NCBI GenBank assembly: GCA_004297575.1
Contig: SCSR01000052.1
Span: 1-9,347, forward strand
Origin: an archaeon
GTDB taxonomy: Archaea > Aenigmatarchaeota > Aenigmatarchaeia > CG10238-14 > SCSR01
Length of the DNA stretch: 9,347 nt
Direction of reading: 5' to 3'
The notes under the pieces are model-generated. The model saw only the letters and a program-made list of their open reading frames with translations. It was not told where the DNA came from and did no database searches. The translations under genes and the position numbers were made by a program. Every line of letters starts with the position of its first letter. Position 1 is the first letter of the stretch. Of this stretch, positions 1-4,799 are shown piece by piece.

Positions 1-925
1 CAGCAATGGCAATATTTTATCGAGCAAGAAATCAATGCTGATTCCAAAAGCTGGTTCCGGATTCATCCCGAATGAAATGTTCGAGCACCATGTTCAGGTT
101 GCAAAAGACACCCTGGCCAAGACTCTTGACGATGCTGGACTAGACATGAATGGCATGGACTGCATAGCATTCTCACAAGGGATGGGCATTCCCAATTCTT
201 TGCGTGTTGGTGCAAGTGTTGCCAGATATCTTTCATTGAAGTATAACAAGCCGTTGATTGGCATAAACCATGCAATCGGGCATATAGAGATAGGTAGACT
301 TACCACTGGCGCAAAGGATCCAGTTATAGTTTACATTAGCGGTGGAAATACACAGATAATAGCACGCGCTGGAAACAGGTACAGAGTTTTTGGGGAGACA
401 TTGGATATACCCATCGGTAATGCATTTGATGTGGCGGCAAGGGTATTGGAACTGAAGATGCCTGGCGGACCGGAGATTGAAAAGATAGCTTTAGGTGGCA
501 AGTATATCGAGCTTCCATATACGGTAAAGGGGATGGACCTTAGTTTTACAGGTGTAGTAACGGATGCCGAACGGAAATACAGGAACAGCGCCTCTAAAAA
601 CGATATAGCATACAGCCTCCAGGAGACTTGCTTTTCCATGCTTACAGAAGTTACAGAGCGTGCCCTTGCACAAACAGGAAAGGATAGCGTGTTGGTTGTT
701 GGTGGGGTGGCAGCGAACAAGAGATTGCAAGAAATGATGTCGAAGATGTGTAATGAGAGAAATGCGAAACTGTTTGTCGTTGATGACAGGTATGCTGGCG
801 ACAACGGAAGCATGATTGCATGGACTGGGTTGCTTGAACGCAAGTCTGGGAAATCGACAAGGCTAAGCGACAGCGGTATACGTCAGAACTGGAGAACTGA
901 GGACGTAAATCTGCCAGCTATCTAA
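1..925 (+). CDS. kae1: Kae1, tRNA N6-threonylcarbamoyladenosine (t6A) synthase catalytic subunit of KEOPS; 5' end outside window
   Basis: Kae1 transfers the threonylcarbamoyl group to A37 of ANN-decoding tRNAs within the cytoplasmic KEOPS complex. The frame is open from base 2, so the ATG at 35 is internal: the residues before it continue the N-terminal ASKHA domain. Family marks are visible: the HxxxH metal site in NHAIGHIEIG (His codons at 269 and 281), the nucleotide-binding ISGGNTQI near 340, and the DNGSMIAW signature near 800, whose Asp (codon 800-802) is the third metal ligand in the family. The usual GGIHPRE stretch reads GSGFIPNE here, a mild divergence. The protein ends about ten residues after a normal Kae1 C-terminus, with no Bud32 kinase fused, unlike many methanogens and halophiles, so Bud32 must be encoded elsewhere. 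The gene converges with the PRC-barrel gene, leaving a 5-bp gap. Confidence 0.95.
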   Translation, partial: SNGNILSSKKSMLIPKAGSGFIPNEMFEHHVQVAKDTLAKTLDDAGLDMNGMDCIAFSQGMGIPNSLRVGASVARYLSLKYNKPLIGINHAIGHIEIGRLTTGAKDPVIVYISGGNTQIIARAGNRYRVFGETLDIPIGNAFDVAARVLELKMPGGPEIEKIALGGKYIELPYTVKGMDLSFTGVVTDAERKYRNSASKNDIAYSLQETCFSMLTEVTERALAQTGKDSVLVVGGVAANKRLQEMMSKMCNERNAKLFVVDDRYAGDNGSMIAWTGLLERKSGKSTRLSDSGIRQNWRTEDVNLPAI

Positions 926-930
926 AATTG

Positions 931-1194
931 TTATATCAGTTCGTTCTCACTGATGATAACAAAATCCCCAACACTCTTCACAGCTGAGAATGGTATTAGT
1001 GTCTTGCCTCTTTCGTCCGTCTTCAAGTTAAGCTCTCCCAAGTGCTTGGTAGGCTGCTCGACTATAATGTTCAACAATTCGCCGCTCTCAGATACAAAAT
1101 CGACGTTGGAGACCATGCCGAACTTGCGTCCTGTTTCCTCGCTGATTATCTGCTTGCCGACTATATCGGCTGCTCGTACTTTTGTCTCAACCAT
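931..1194 (-). CDS. Small PRC-barrel domain protein (87 aa)
   Basis: The whole protein is one PRC-barrel: an opening VRAADIVGKQIISEETGRKF strand pair, a central acidic GELLNIIVEQP segment, and a closing LIPFSAVKSVGDFVIIS. This start-to-end pattern is typical of the roughly 80-residue archaeal PRC-barrel proteins. In haloarchaea, small PRC-barrel proteins (CdpB type) act in cell division with SepF and FtsZ; other PRC-barrels act in RNA processing or photosynthesis. Which role applies here cannot be read from the sequence. There is no signal peptide or membrane segment, so it should be cytoplasmic. The ATG at 1194 fits because a TATA-like element is centred 25 nt upstream, giving a leaderless message. 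It is divergent from thpR and convergent with kae1. Confidence 0.85.
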   Translation of the reverse strand: MVETKVRAADIVGKQIISEETGRKFGMVSNVDFVSESGELLNIIVEQPTKHLGELNLKTDERGKTLIPFSAVKSVGDFVIISENELI

Positions 1195-1197
1195 AAT

Positions 1198-1206
1198 ATT
1201 ATTTAT
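1198..1206 (+). promoter_or_regulatory. TATA box of thpR
   Basis: ATTATTTAT is centred about 27 nt upstream of the thpR ATG at 1229. It sits almost on the start codon of the divergent PRC-barrel gene, so the two promoters share the same 34 bp and initiation complexes probably exclude each other. Confidence 0.55.
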
Positions 1207-1214
1207 CGGGCTGC

Positions 1215-1223
1215 TTATTTAAA
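1215..1223 (-). promoter_or_regulatory. TATA box of the PRC-barrel gene
   Basis: Read on the minus strand the element is TTTAAATAA, centred about 25 nt upstream of the start codon at 1194. This is the spacing expected when transcription starts at or next to the ATG. It lies just in front of the divergent thpR start. Confidence 0.6.
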
Positions 1224-1228
1224 AGATT

Positions 1229-1756
1229 ATGGTGAGATGTTTTGTAGGCATATTCGTGCAAGCTGAATTAAAAAAGTACATACTATCACTGCAGGATGAA
1301 CTAAGAAAATTGGATTTGGACTGCAAGTTTGTTGAGGAAGAGAATATTCACATCAGCGTGTCGTTCATTGGAGATATTGAAGAGGAAAAAGCGGATGTCT
1401 TGAAACAAGCTCTAGGTAGTTTATCGGACAAGCTCCAAAAGTTTCCAGCCTCCACAGGTCAAATCAGGCTCGTACCTAGTGAAAAGTTCGTCAGGGTGAT
1501 TGTGATAGATATCCTAGGCGAAGCAATCAAAAATCTGCAGTCAGATATCGTCGATAAGGTTGGGGGTGATGCAAAACCGCCGCATATAACGTTGTGCCGT
1601 ACAAGAGGACCATTGAAACCAAGCCATGTAGAAATGATAAAAAACGTCCAAACAAAGGAAATCCAGTTCACAGTAAATTCAGTTGATTTGATTAGCAGTG
1701 TTGTGACAAGATACGGACCGACTTACACGACAATCCTCAGATGCAATCTTGCTTAA
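1229..1756 (+). CDS. thpR: ThpR, RNA 2',3'-cyclic phosphodiesterase (2'-5' RNA ligase family)
   Basis: This is a 2H phosphoesterase of 175 residues, within the usual 175-190. The two catalytic HxTx motifs are HISV at residues 41-44 (Ser replacing Thr, as often seen) and HITL at 119-122. The N-terminus MVRCFVGIFV has the typical family form (R-x-F-h-A/G-h). The family hydrolyses 2',3'-cyclic phosphate at RNA ends to 2'-phosphate and can ligate 2'-5' RNA halves in vitro; it is cytosolic and linked to tRNA end metabolism. The ATG at 1229 is supported by a TATA-like element at 1198-1206 and by the family N-terminus. Its stop overlaps the stop of the opposite CBS gene in the sequence TTAA. No tRNA nucleotidyltransferase gene, a common archaeal neighbour, lies beside it. 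Confidence 0.92.
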   Translation: MVRCFVGIFVQAELKKYILSLQDELRKLDLDCKFVEEENIHISVSFIGDIEEEKADVLKQALGSLSDKLQKFPASTGQIRLVPSEKFVRVIVIDILGEAIKNLQSDIVDKVGGDAKPPHITLCRTRGPLKPSHVEMIKNVQTKEIQFTVNSVDLISSVVTRYGPTYTTILRCNLA

Positions 1757-2292
1757 GGTTTCAATTCTTCCCTGCAGTCTTCACACAACCACTGGTCGTT
1801 TGCCATAACAAGATTGTCAGAATACTTGTCGCAATTGTCGCAGATGCCTGATGTTGAAGGCTCTCGTATCTGCATCTCTCCTGTATCCATATTCATCCTT
1901 TCCTCGAGAAAATCTGCAAAGTCAGGCACCATGGTAGCGATGTCTGTAAACGAAACTATCCCGACCAGTTTGCCATTGTCAACAACCGGCAACCTCTTGA
2001 CTCTGTTTTGCCTCATCTTCCTTGATATATCAGACACAGACTCGTTTGGATTGGCGACAATCAGCGGTGCGGATGCTATATCCTTGATCTTGGCAGACGC
2101 CTTTTTGTTCTCTGACACGATTTTGTAAACCAGATCATCGGCAGTGACTATGCCTATAGGATGGTTGCCCTTGACAACAATCAACGAGCCCTTTCTTGTC
2201 TTTTTCATCAGCTCGGCAGCATCCTTGGCTGTCTTGTTAGCGTCTATCGTATAAACAGGCTTGCTCATGACATCCTTGACAGTCATCGGCAT
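1753..2292 (-). CDS. CBS-pair protein with C-terminal CxxC...CxxC zinc knuckle (179 aa)
   Basis: Two CBS domains fill residues about 3-120: the first opens TVKDVMSKPVYTI and contains GIVTADDLV, the second opens KIKDIASAPLIVA and contains RLPVVDNGKLVGIVSFTDI. A linker leads to a C-terminal treble of C151, C154, C170 and C173, which should bind one zinc. CBS pairs sense adenine nucleotides (AMP, ATP, SAM) and usually regulate a partner. No catalytic domain is attached, so this is a stand-alone sensor or adaptor whose partner is unknown. It is probably cytosolic. MPM at the N-terminus gives two ATG choices two codons apart; 2292 is preferred because the TATA-like element is 27 nt upstream. It meets thpR tail to tail with a 4-bp overlap. 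Confidence 0.88.
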   Translation of the reverse strand: MPMTVKDVMSKPVYTIDANKTAKDAAELMKKTRKGSLIVVKGNHPIGIVTADDLVYKIVSENKKASAKIKDIASAPLIVANPNESVSDISRKMRQNRVKRLPVVDNGKLVGIVSFTDIATMVPDFADFLEERMNMDTGEMQIREPSTSGICDNCDKYSDNLVMANDQWLCEDCREELKP

Positions 2293-2315
2293 AAAATCAC
2301 ATTACTTGTCCTTCC

Positions 2316-2323
2316 TTATTAAT
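2316..2323 (-). promoter_or_regulatory. TATA box of the CBS gene, overlapping the nuclease stop codon
   Basis: Read on the minus strand the element is ATTAATAA, centred about 27 nt from the ATG at 2292. Its bases include the TAA stop of the upstream nuclease gene (2319-2321). The CBS gene therefore seems to have its own promoter even though it follows the nuclease in the same direction. Confidence 0.55.
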
Positions 2324-2651
2324 GTATTCTTTCTAAAAAGCTGACTAAATCTTCCCCCTCGTCCTTAGATACAATCCCTTTCGGAGAAAGTATGCGCACC
2401 TTGCCGTAACCAAAATCCACTATGAGGTAAAACGGGAACCCGTCTATCGTCGCATCTTTCAGCCCGTAATAATAAAATTTGTCCTTGTTTGTTGATTTTA
2501 TCTGCAAAAGCAGGCACTCCTTGTTCTTCAGGCACAATAAATCTGCTTCGCCAAGGCTGCGGCCTGCCCTGATTACACGCCATCCGTGCTTGCCGAACAA
2601 CAGCCCGATCTTCCTTTCGACCCTATACCCTTTTGCCCTCGAGTCTGTCAT
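2319..2651 (-). CDS. Hjc-like Holliday junction resolvase (PD-(D/E)xK nuclease), catalytic Glu replaced by Gln
   Basis: The 110-residue protein follows the archaeal Hjc layout: KGYRVERKIGLLFGKHGW with E12, then RVIRAGRSLGEAD with S32 and D37, then CLLLQIKST where Q50-x-K52 occupies the ExK position, then KDKFYYYGLKD. Hjc is a dimeric metal-dependent nuclease that cuts four-way DNA junctions in recombination and fork repair. The Gln at the second acidic ligand is clearly encoded (codon CAG at 2502-2504) and could reduce or change activity. An in-frame ATG exists upstream at 2720, but it would extend the gene into the divergent phosphoesterase gene and add a non-family N-terminus. The ATG at 2651 has a TATA-like element 26 nt upstream and yields the normal Hjc start. 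A related PD-(D/E)xK family cannot be excluded. Confidence 0.75.
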   Translation of the reverse strand: MTDSRAKGYRVERKIGLLFGKHGWRVIRAGRSLGEADLLCLKNKECLLLQIKSTNKDKFYYYGLKDATIDGFPFYLIVDFGYGKVRILSPKGIVSKDEGEDLVSFLERIH

Positions 2652-2653
2652 GC

Positions 2654-2664
2654 AAATAAATATT
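2654..2664 (+). promoter_or_regulatory. TATA box of the metallophosphoesterase gene
   Basis: AAATAAATATT is centred about 25 nt upstream of the ATG at 2685 and almost touches the opposite start codon at 2651. It shows the same mutually overlapping divergent arrangement as at 1195-1228. Confidence 0.55.
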
Positions 2665-2673
2665 GCGCGGAAG

Positions 2674-2680
2674 ATAATTA
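2674..2680 (-). promoter_or_regulatory. TATA-like element of the Hjc-like gene
   Basis: Read on the minus strand the element is TAATTAT, centred about 26 nt upstream of the ATG at 2651, inside the 33-bp divergent spacer. It supports the shorter start of the nuclease. Confidence 0.45.
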
Positions 2681-2684
2681 GTTT

Positions 2685-3365
2685 ATGCCATTCGGGATAC
2701 TTGTTATAAGTTGTATACATAACGACTTGGAGAACATACTCAATTATTTTGACAGGATATCACAGCTCAAGTTCGATGTCATCGTGTGCCCGGGGGATTT
2801 TACAGACGTTCCTCCGAAAGGCTTTTCCCAGACATCCATAGGCAAGCTCGTGTTGGAGGAGTTGAAACTGTTCGGTAAGCCTATTTTCGCAGTGCCAGGC
2901 AGCTGGGACAAGGACTTTTTACCTGAATTGGAGCTGGCTGGAGTCAGCATACATGGTAAAGGTAAGATTGTTGGTGATGTTGGGTTCTTCGGGTATGGTG
3001 GAGCCAAGACGCCGTTCAACCTGCCTTTGGAGCCTAGTGAAGAGGAATTGAGAAGGGGGTTGGAAACTGCATACAAGCAGGTGACCAATGCGAAATACAA
3101 GGTCATGGTCACACATGCCCCACCTGCCAGAACAAGCTTGGACAGGATATCCTCTGGAGCGCATGTCGGATCAGAGACTGTGCGTGATTTTATCGAGACC
3201 GTAAAGCCTGACATATCGATTTCCGCACATATACACGAGGCAAAGGGTGTCGATGAGGTAGGAAAGACGAAAATCATAAATTCTGGCCGCTTTCCTGAGG
3301 GCTATTGCGGTCTATTGACCATAGATGATGGGAAAATCGACGCGAAGATAGTCAACCTGACATGA
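2685..3365 (+). CDS. Calcineurin-like metallophosphoesterase, COG2129 (Icc-related) type, with altered metal ligands
   Basis: The 226-residue protein is the usual size for this family. Recognised elements are GDFTD at residues 37-41 (GDxxD), PGSWDK at 71-76 (position of GNxD), THAPP at 143-147, the family-typical DRISSGAHVGS stretch at 153-163, AHIHEAKGVD at 181-190 (position of GHxHE), and INSGRFPEGY at the end. Family members hydrolyse phosphoester bonds with a two-metal centre; the physiological substrate is unknown. The first motif, normally SDIHG, reads SCIHND, so the first metal-binding Asp is Cys (C10, codon 2712-2714). The Asn of GNxD is Ser (S73). One metal site may therefore be weakened or altered. 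No signal peptide is present. The start at 2685 is supported by a TATA-like element 25 nt upstream. Confidence 0.88.
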   Translation: MPFGILVISCIHNDLENILNYFDRISQLKFDVIVCPGDFTDVPPKGFSQTSIGKLVLEELKLFGKPIFAVPGSWDKDFLPELELAGVSIHGKGKIVGDVGFFGYGGAKTPFNLPLEPSEEELRRGLETAYKQVTNAKYKVMVTHAPPARTSLDRISSGAHVGSETVRDFIETVKPDISISAHIHEAKGVDEVGKTKIINSGRFPEGYCGLLTIDDGKIDAKIVNLT

Positions 3366-3367
3366 TG

Positions 3368-3382
3368 TTTCTAGTATAGAAA
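3368..3382. repeat. 15-bp palindrome TTTCTA-gta-TAGAAA upstream of the winged-helix-like gene
   Basis: Six-base arms match perfectly around a 3-base centre, immediately before the TATA-like element at 3385-3394. It could be an operator, perhaps for the downstream putative regulator, or a 3' hairpin of the phosphoesterase mRNA. No run of T follows directly, which makes a terminator less likely. Confidence 0.5.
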
Positions 3383-3384
3383 TG

Positions 3385-3394
3385 GCTTTTATAC
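3385..3394 (+). promoter_or_regulatory. Promoter of the 3441 gene: TATA-like GCTTTTATAC, with a GAGG ribosome-binding site at 3430-3433
   Basis: The element would place initiation near 3415, leaving a leader of roughly 25 nt with GAGG seven bases before the ATG at 3441. This is the only gene here with a clear Shine-Dalgarno match. A weaker alternative, ACTTATTTT at 3407-3415, would instead give a leaderless message. Confidence 0.45.
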
Positions 3395-3440
3395 CCAGAA
3401 ACACAACTTATTTTTCCTAACCACGGTTTGAGGAAAGAGA

Positions 3441-3824
3441 ATGGAGACAGAGTTACATACACTCGTTACTACACCTGAGACTCAAGTTCAGGTGAATGGG
3501 GATATAATAGACTTTGTGGATAGATTGGATTTTTTGGACATCCAGATATTGCGCAAATTCTACATGACAGGCAAACATTATCCTTTTGACACACAACCAT
3601 ACTGCTTCCCAGTCCTGTTCAAGGAAATGAAGGACGGCAGGCAGCTGAAGGTTGGTTTGGAAGCATTGAGAAAGAGGTTGGCTGCATTGATTGGATGTGG
3701 ATTCCTGGAGAAAATAGAACATTCCAACCCAGCAGGCTATTCTCCTATAGATGGGAAGAAGGAATTGGTCAAGGCTGTAATAACAAGATTCTTCCTTGTA
3801 AATGGGTTAACCAAATTTTTATGA
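3441..3824 (+). CDS. Putative winged-helix DNA-binding protein (127 aa), function unknown
   Basis: I do not recognise a named family. Residues about 26-100 look like a winged-helix fold: a helix DFLDIQILRKFYMTG, a segment rich in aromatic residues (HYPFDTQPYCFPVLFKEMKD), a positively charged helix LEALRKRLAALIGCGFLEKI ending in the 'CGFLEKI' phrase typical of the wing transition, and a strand GYSPIDG. The C-terminal KELVKAVITRFFLVNGLTKFL is hydrophobic and basic and stops abruptly at the edge of the AT-rich island, so the true C-terminus may have been altered. The start is supported by GAGG seven bases upstream. It overlaps the next leftward gene by 6 bp at the 3' end. A role as transcription regulator is inference from the fold only. 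Confidence 0.7.
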   Translation: METELHTLVTTPETQVQVNGDIIDFVDRLDFLDIQILRKFYMTGKHYPFDTQPYCFPVLFKEMKDGRQLKVGLEALRKRLAALIGCGFLEKIEHSNPAGYSPIDGKKELVKAVITRFFLVNGLTKFL

Positions 3825-4061
3825 ATCTTGAAGTCTGATTTTCTTCTTTAAAATAATTTGTTCTGCTTCATCTTTATCGCTCAACCAAACTCTACCTCTT
3901 CCATTTAAACCAGCTATTTCTCTGGCTTTGATAATAACTATATCTTTAACTTTCATGGGAAGTGGGTCGTATCTTATCCATTTGACTACGTTAGGCGCAC
4001 AAAATGTAGAATAGTAATTCATTCGCATAATTATTTGTTGAGCAGGTGTGCCAGCAGCCAT
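3819..4061 (-). CDS. Hypothetical protein (80 aa), AT-rich codons
   Basis: I do not recognise this protein. It begins MAAGTPAQQIIMRMNYYSTF, has a middle KWIRYDPLPMKVKDIVIIKA segment, then AGLNGRGRVWLSDKDEAEQI and a basic tail with KKKIRL. It has no membrane segment, cysteine pair or clear catalytic motif. A TTG two codons upstream is possible, but the ATG at 4061 is preferred because a TATA-like element lies 27 nt upstream (4085-4092). Its 3' end overlaps the stop of the 3441 gene by 6 bp. Codon choice is AT-richer than in the flanking genes, as for the HNH gene, which suggests that both belong to the island. That the gene is expressed is moderately likely only. Confidence 0.5.
   Translation of the reverse strand: MAAGTPAQQIIMRMNYYSTFCAPNVVKWIRYDPLPMKVKDIVIIKAREIAGLNGRGRVWLSDKDEAEQIILKKKIRLQDS
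3839..3849 (+). terminator. T-rich tract after the 3441-3824 gene
   Basis: TTTTCTTCTTT begins 15 nt after the stop codon. Archaeal termination commonly occurs at pyrimidine-rich, T-rich tracts, so this is a reasonable terminator, though it also encodes lysines of the opposite gene. Confidence 0.3.
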
Positions 4062-4084
4062 AATCAATTATTATGACCTTTCAA

Positions 4085-4092
4085 TTAATAAA
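4085..4092 (-). promoter_or_regulatory. TATA-like element of the 80-aa gene
   Basis: Read on the minus strand the core is TTTATTAA, centred about 27 nt upstream of the ATG at 4061. This is the same geometry as the host promoters in this window. Confidence 0.4.
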
Positions 4093-4138
4093 TATGTATG
4101 TTCCAATTATTTCTATGAACTTTCTTTTGTTTTCTATG

Positions 4139-4225
4139 TAGTTGCGTAACTATTATGTGAACTTTTCACTTGTTTTTCTAAATATTCTATAGTTTGTTGG
4201 GGTAGACACATGATTGCGGCAATCA
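4139..4225. repeat. Cluster of three short inverted repeats in the gap between the island genes
   Basis: The gap holds TAGTT-gcgt-AACTA (4139-4152), GTGAA-ctt-TTCAC (4157-4169) and TGATTG-cgg-CAATCA (4211-4225). The last lies 5 bp beyond the HNH stop codon and could form a hairpin at the mRNA 3' end. Each is perfect but short, and the sequence is AT-rich, so chance is a real possibility. I see no gene in 4062-4229. Confidence 0.35.
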
Positions 4226-4229
4226 ATAA

Positions 4230-4610
4230 TTATAGAAACTCTTTTAGCTTCTCTTTGCTGTAGTTGGCGTTAAACGTTCTGTGTTTGTTTATTTTTCTTT
4301 TGGTTTGTTTCCAATCCCTACTTTCTATAGATTTTATTCTATGACAATTCCAACACAACACCTGTAAATTACCTTTAACCGTCTCACCGCCATTGGAAAC
4401 TGATGTTATGTGATCGAAAGTAAGCACTCTCCAATCAGATATACTACACATCACACAAGACTTGTTTTGTAGTAGCTTCATTCGCCTGTTGTAATAGTTT
4501 TTCCTCATATACTCATTAAATTTTTTCTTTCCTGCTTCGCTACTACGCCATCTTGTAATATTTTCCAAATACTCTTTTTTGTGTTTTTGATAATATTCTT
4601 TATCATACAT
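4230..4610 (-). CDS. HNH endonuclease (126 aa)
   Basis: The C-terminal half is a compact HNH (beta-beta-alpha-metal) nuclease: C52 and C55 form the first zinc pair, D66-H67 in LTFDHITSVSNGG is the first catalytic element, N81 in GNLQVL the middle one, and C86, C89, H90 in CWNCHRIKS complete the zinc pair and active site. The N-terminal 45 residues are a charged Lys/Tyr-rich helix (YYQKHKKEYLENITRW and similar) of the kind that binds DNA in phage and mobile HNH proteins. Such enzymes nick or cut DNA and are often free-standing homing or phage-related nucleases. No intron or intein is visible around it, so what it mobilises, if anything, is unknown. AT-rich codons differ from the neighbours, consistent with transfer. 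The ATG at 4610 follows a TATA-like element. Confidence 0.88.
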   Translation of the reverse strand: MYDKEYYQKHKKEYLENITRWRSSEAGKKKFNEYMRKNYYNRRMKLLQNKSCVMCSISDWRVLTFDHITSVSNGGETVKGNLQVLCWNCHRIKSIESRDWKQTKRKINKHRTFNANYSKEKLKEFL

Positions 4611-4630
4611 AATTATATACTATAATCTAT

Positions 4631-4643
4631 TATTATATATATT
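4631..4643 (-). promoter_or_regulatory. TATA-like element of the HNH gene
   Basis: The plus-strand sequence TATTATATATATT gives ATATATAATA on the minus strand, centred about 26 nt upstream of the ATG at 4610. The surroundings are very AT-rich, so the exact box is uncertain. Confidence 0.4.
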
Positions 4644-4670
4644 TAATATAACAGTGTTTAGTAATTGTAG

Positions 4671-4717
4671 TTGTTGATAACAATAAACACACAAAACAAA
4701 CATTGGGTGTTATAACA
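4671..4717. promoter_or_regulatory. Two palindromes with TGTT/AACA arms upstream of the small winged-helix gene
   Basis: TTGTT-gat-AACAA (4671-4683) and TGTTATAACA (4708-4717) share TGTT and AACA half sites and are centred about 35 bp apart. Outer bases GTGTTTA (4654-4660) and TAAACAC (4684-4690) enlarge the first into a longer interrupted hairpin. They could be operator sites for a DNA-binding protein, possibly the product of the gene at 4800. No other gene is apparent in 4611-4799. Confidence 0.35.
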
Positions 4718-4770
4718 AAGTTCGTCACCGGCCAGCATCTACCCGAACAATCACAAGAAAGTTTTCAAAA

Positions 4771-4777
4771 AATATAT
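4771..4777 (+). promoter_or_regulatory. TATA box fixing the start of the 4800 gene
   Basis: AATATAT is centred 26 nt upstream of the ATG at 4800. The earlier in-frame ATG at 4776 lies inside this box, so it is unlikely to be the start. Confidence 0.55.
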
Positions 4778-4799
4778 GCTACCAAGACACATTCTATTT

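Larger units (their letters stand above)
3825..4720. other. AT-rich island with two leftward genes, one an HNH endonuclease; possible acquired element
   Basis: Composition drops sharply here. One 60-base line inside (4261-4320) has 20 G or C, while a line of the polymerase gene (7081-7140) has 30. Both genes are on the minus strand between two rightward winged-helix-like genes. At the right edge the sequence changes within a few bases, near 4720, from AT-rich to host-like GTTCGTCACCGGCC. No terminal inverted repeats, integrase or transposase are visible, so the boundaries and the mechanism of entry are inferred only from composition, gene direction and the HNH gene. Confidence 0.45.

Noticed and set aside
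35..37. ATG at 35 as the start of kae1
   Set aside because: The frame is open to the window edge and the preceding residues continue the family N-terminus; the real start is upstream of the window.
880..930. Fused Bud32 kinase after Kae1
   Set aside because: A stop codon at 923-925 ends the protein directly after the Kae1 fold.
2652..2720. Longer start of the Hjc-like gene at 2720
   Set aside because: It would overlap the divergent phosphoesterase start by 36 bp and add 23 residues not seen in Hjc; the promoter position favours 2651.
4720..4748. tRNA remnant suggested by GTTCG ... CGAAC
   Set aside because: No acceptor, D or anticodon arms could be built around it; it looks like leftover coding sequence.
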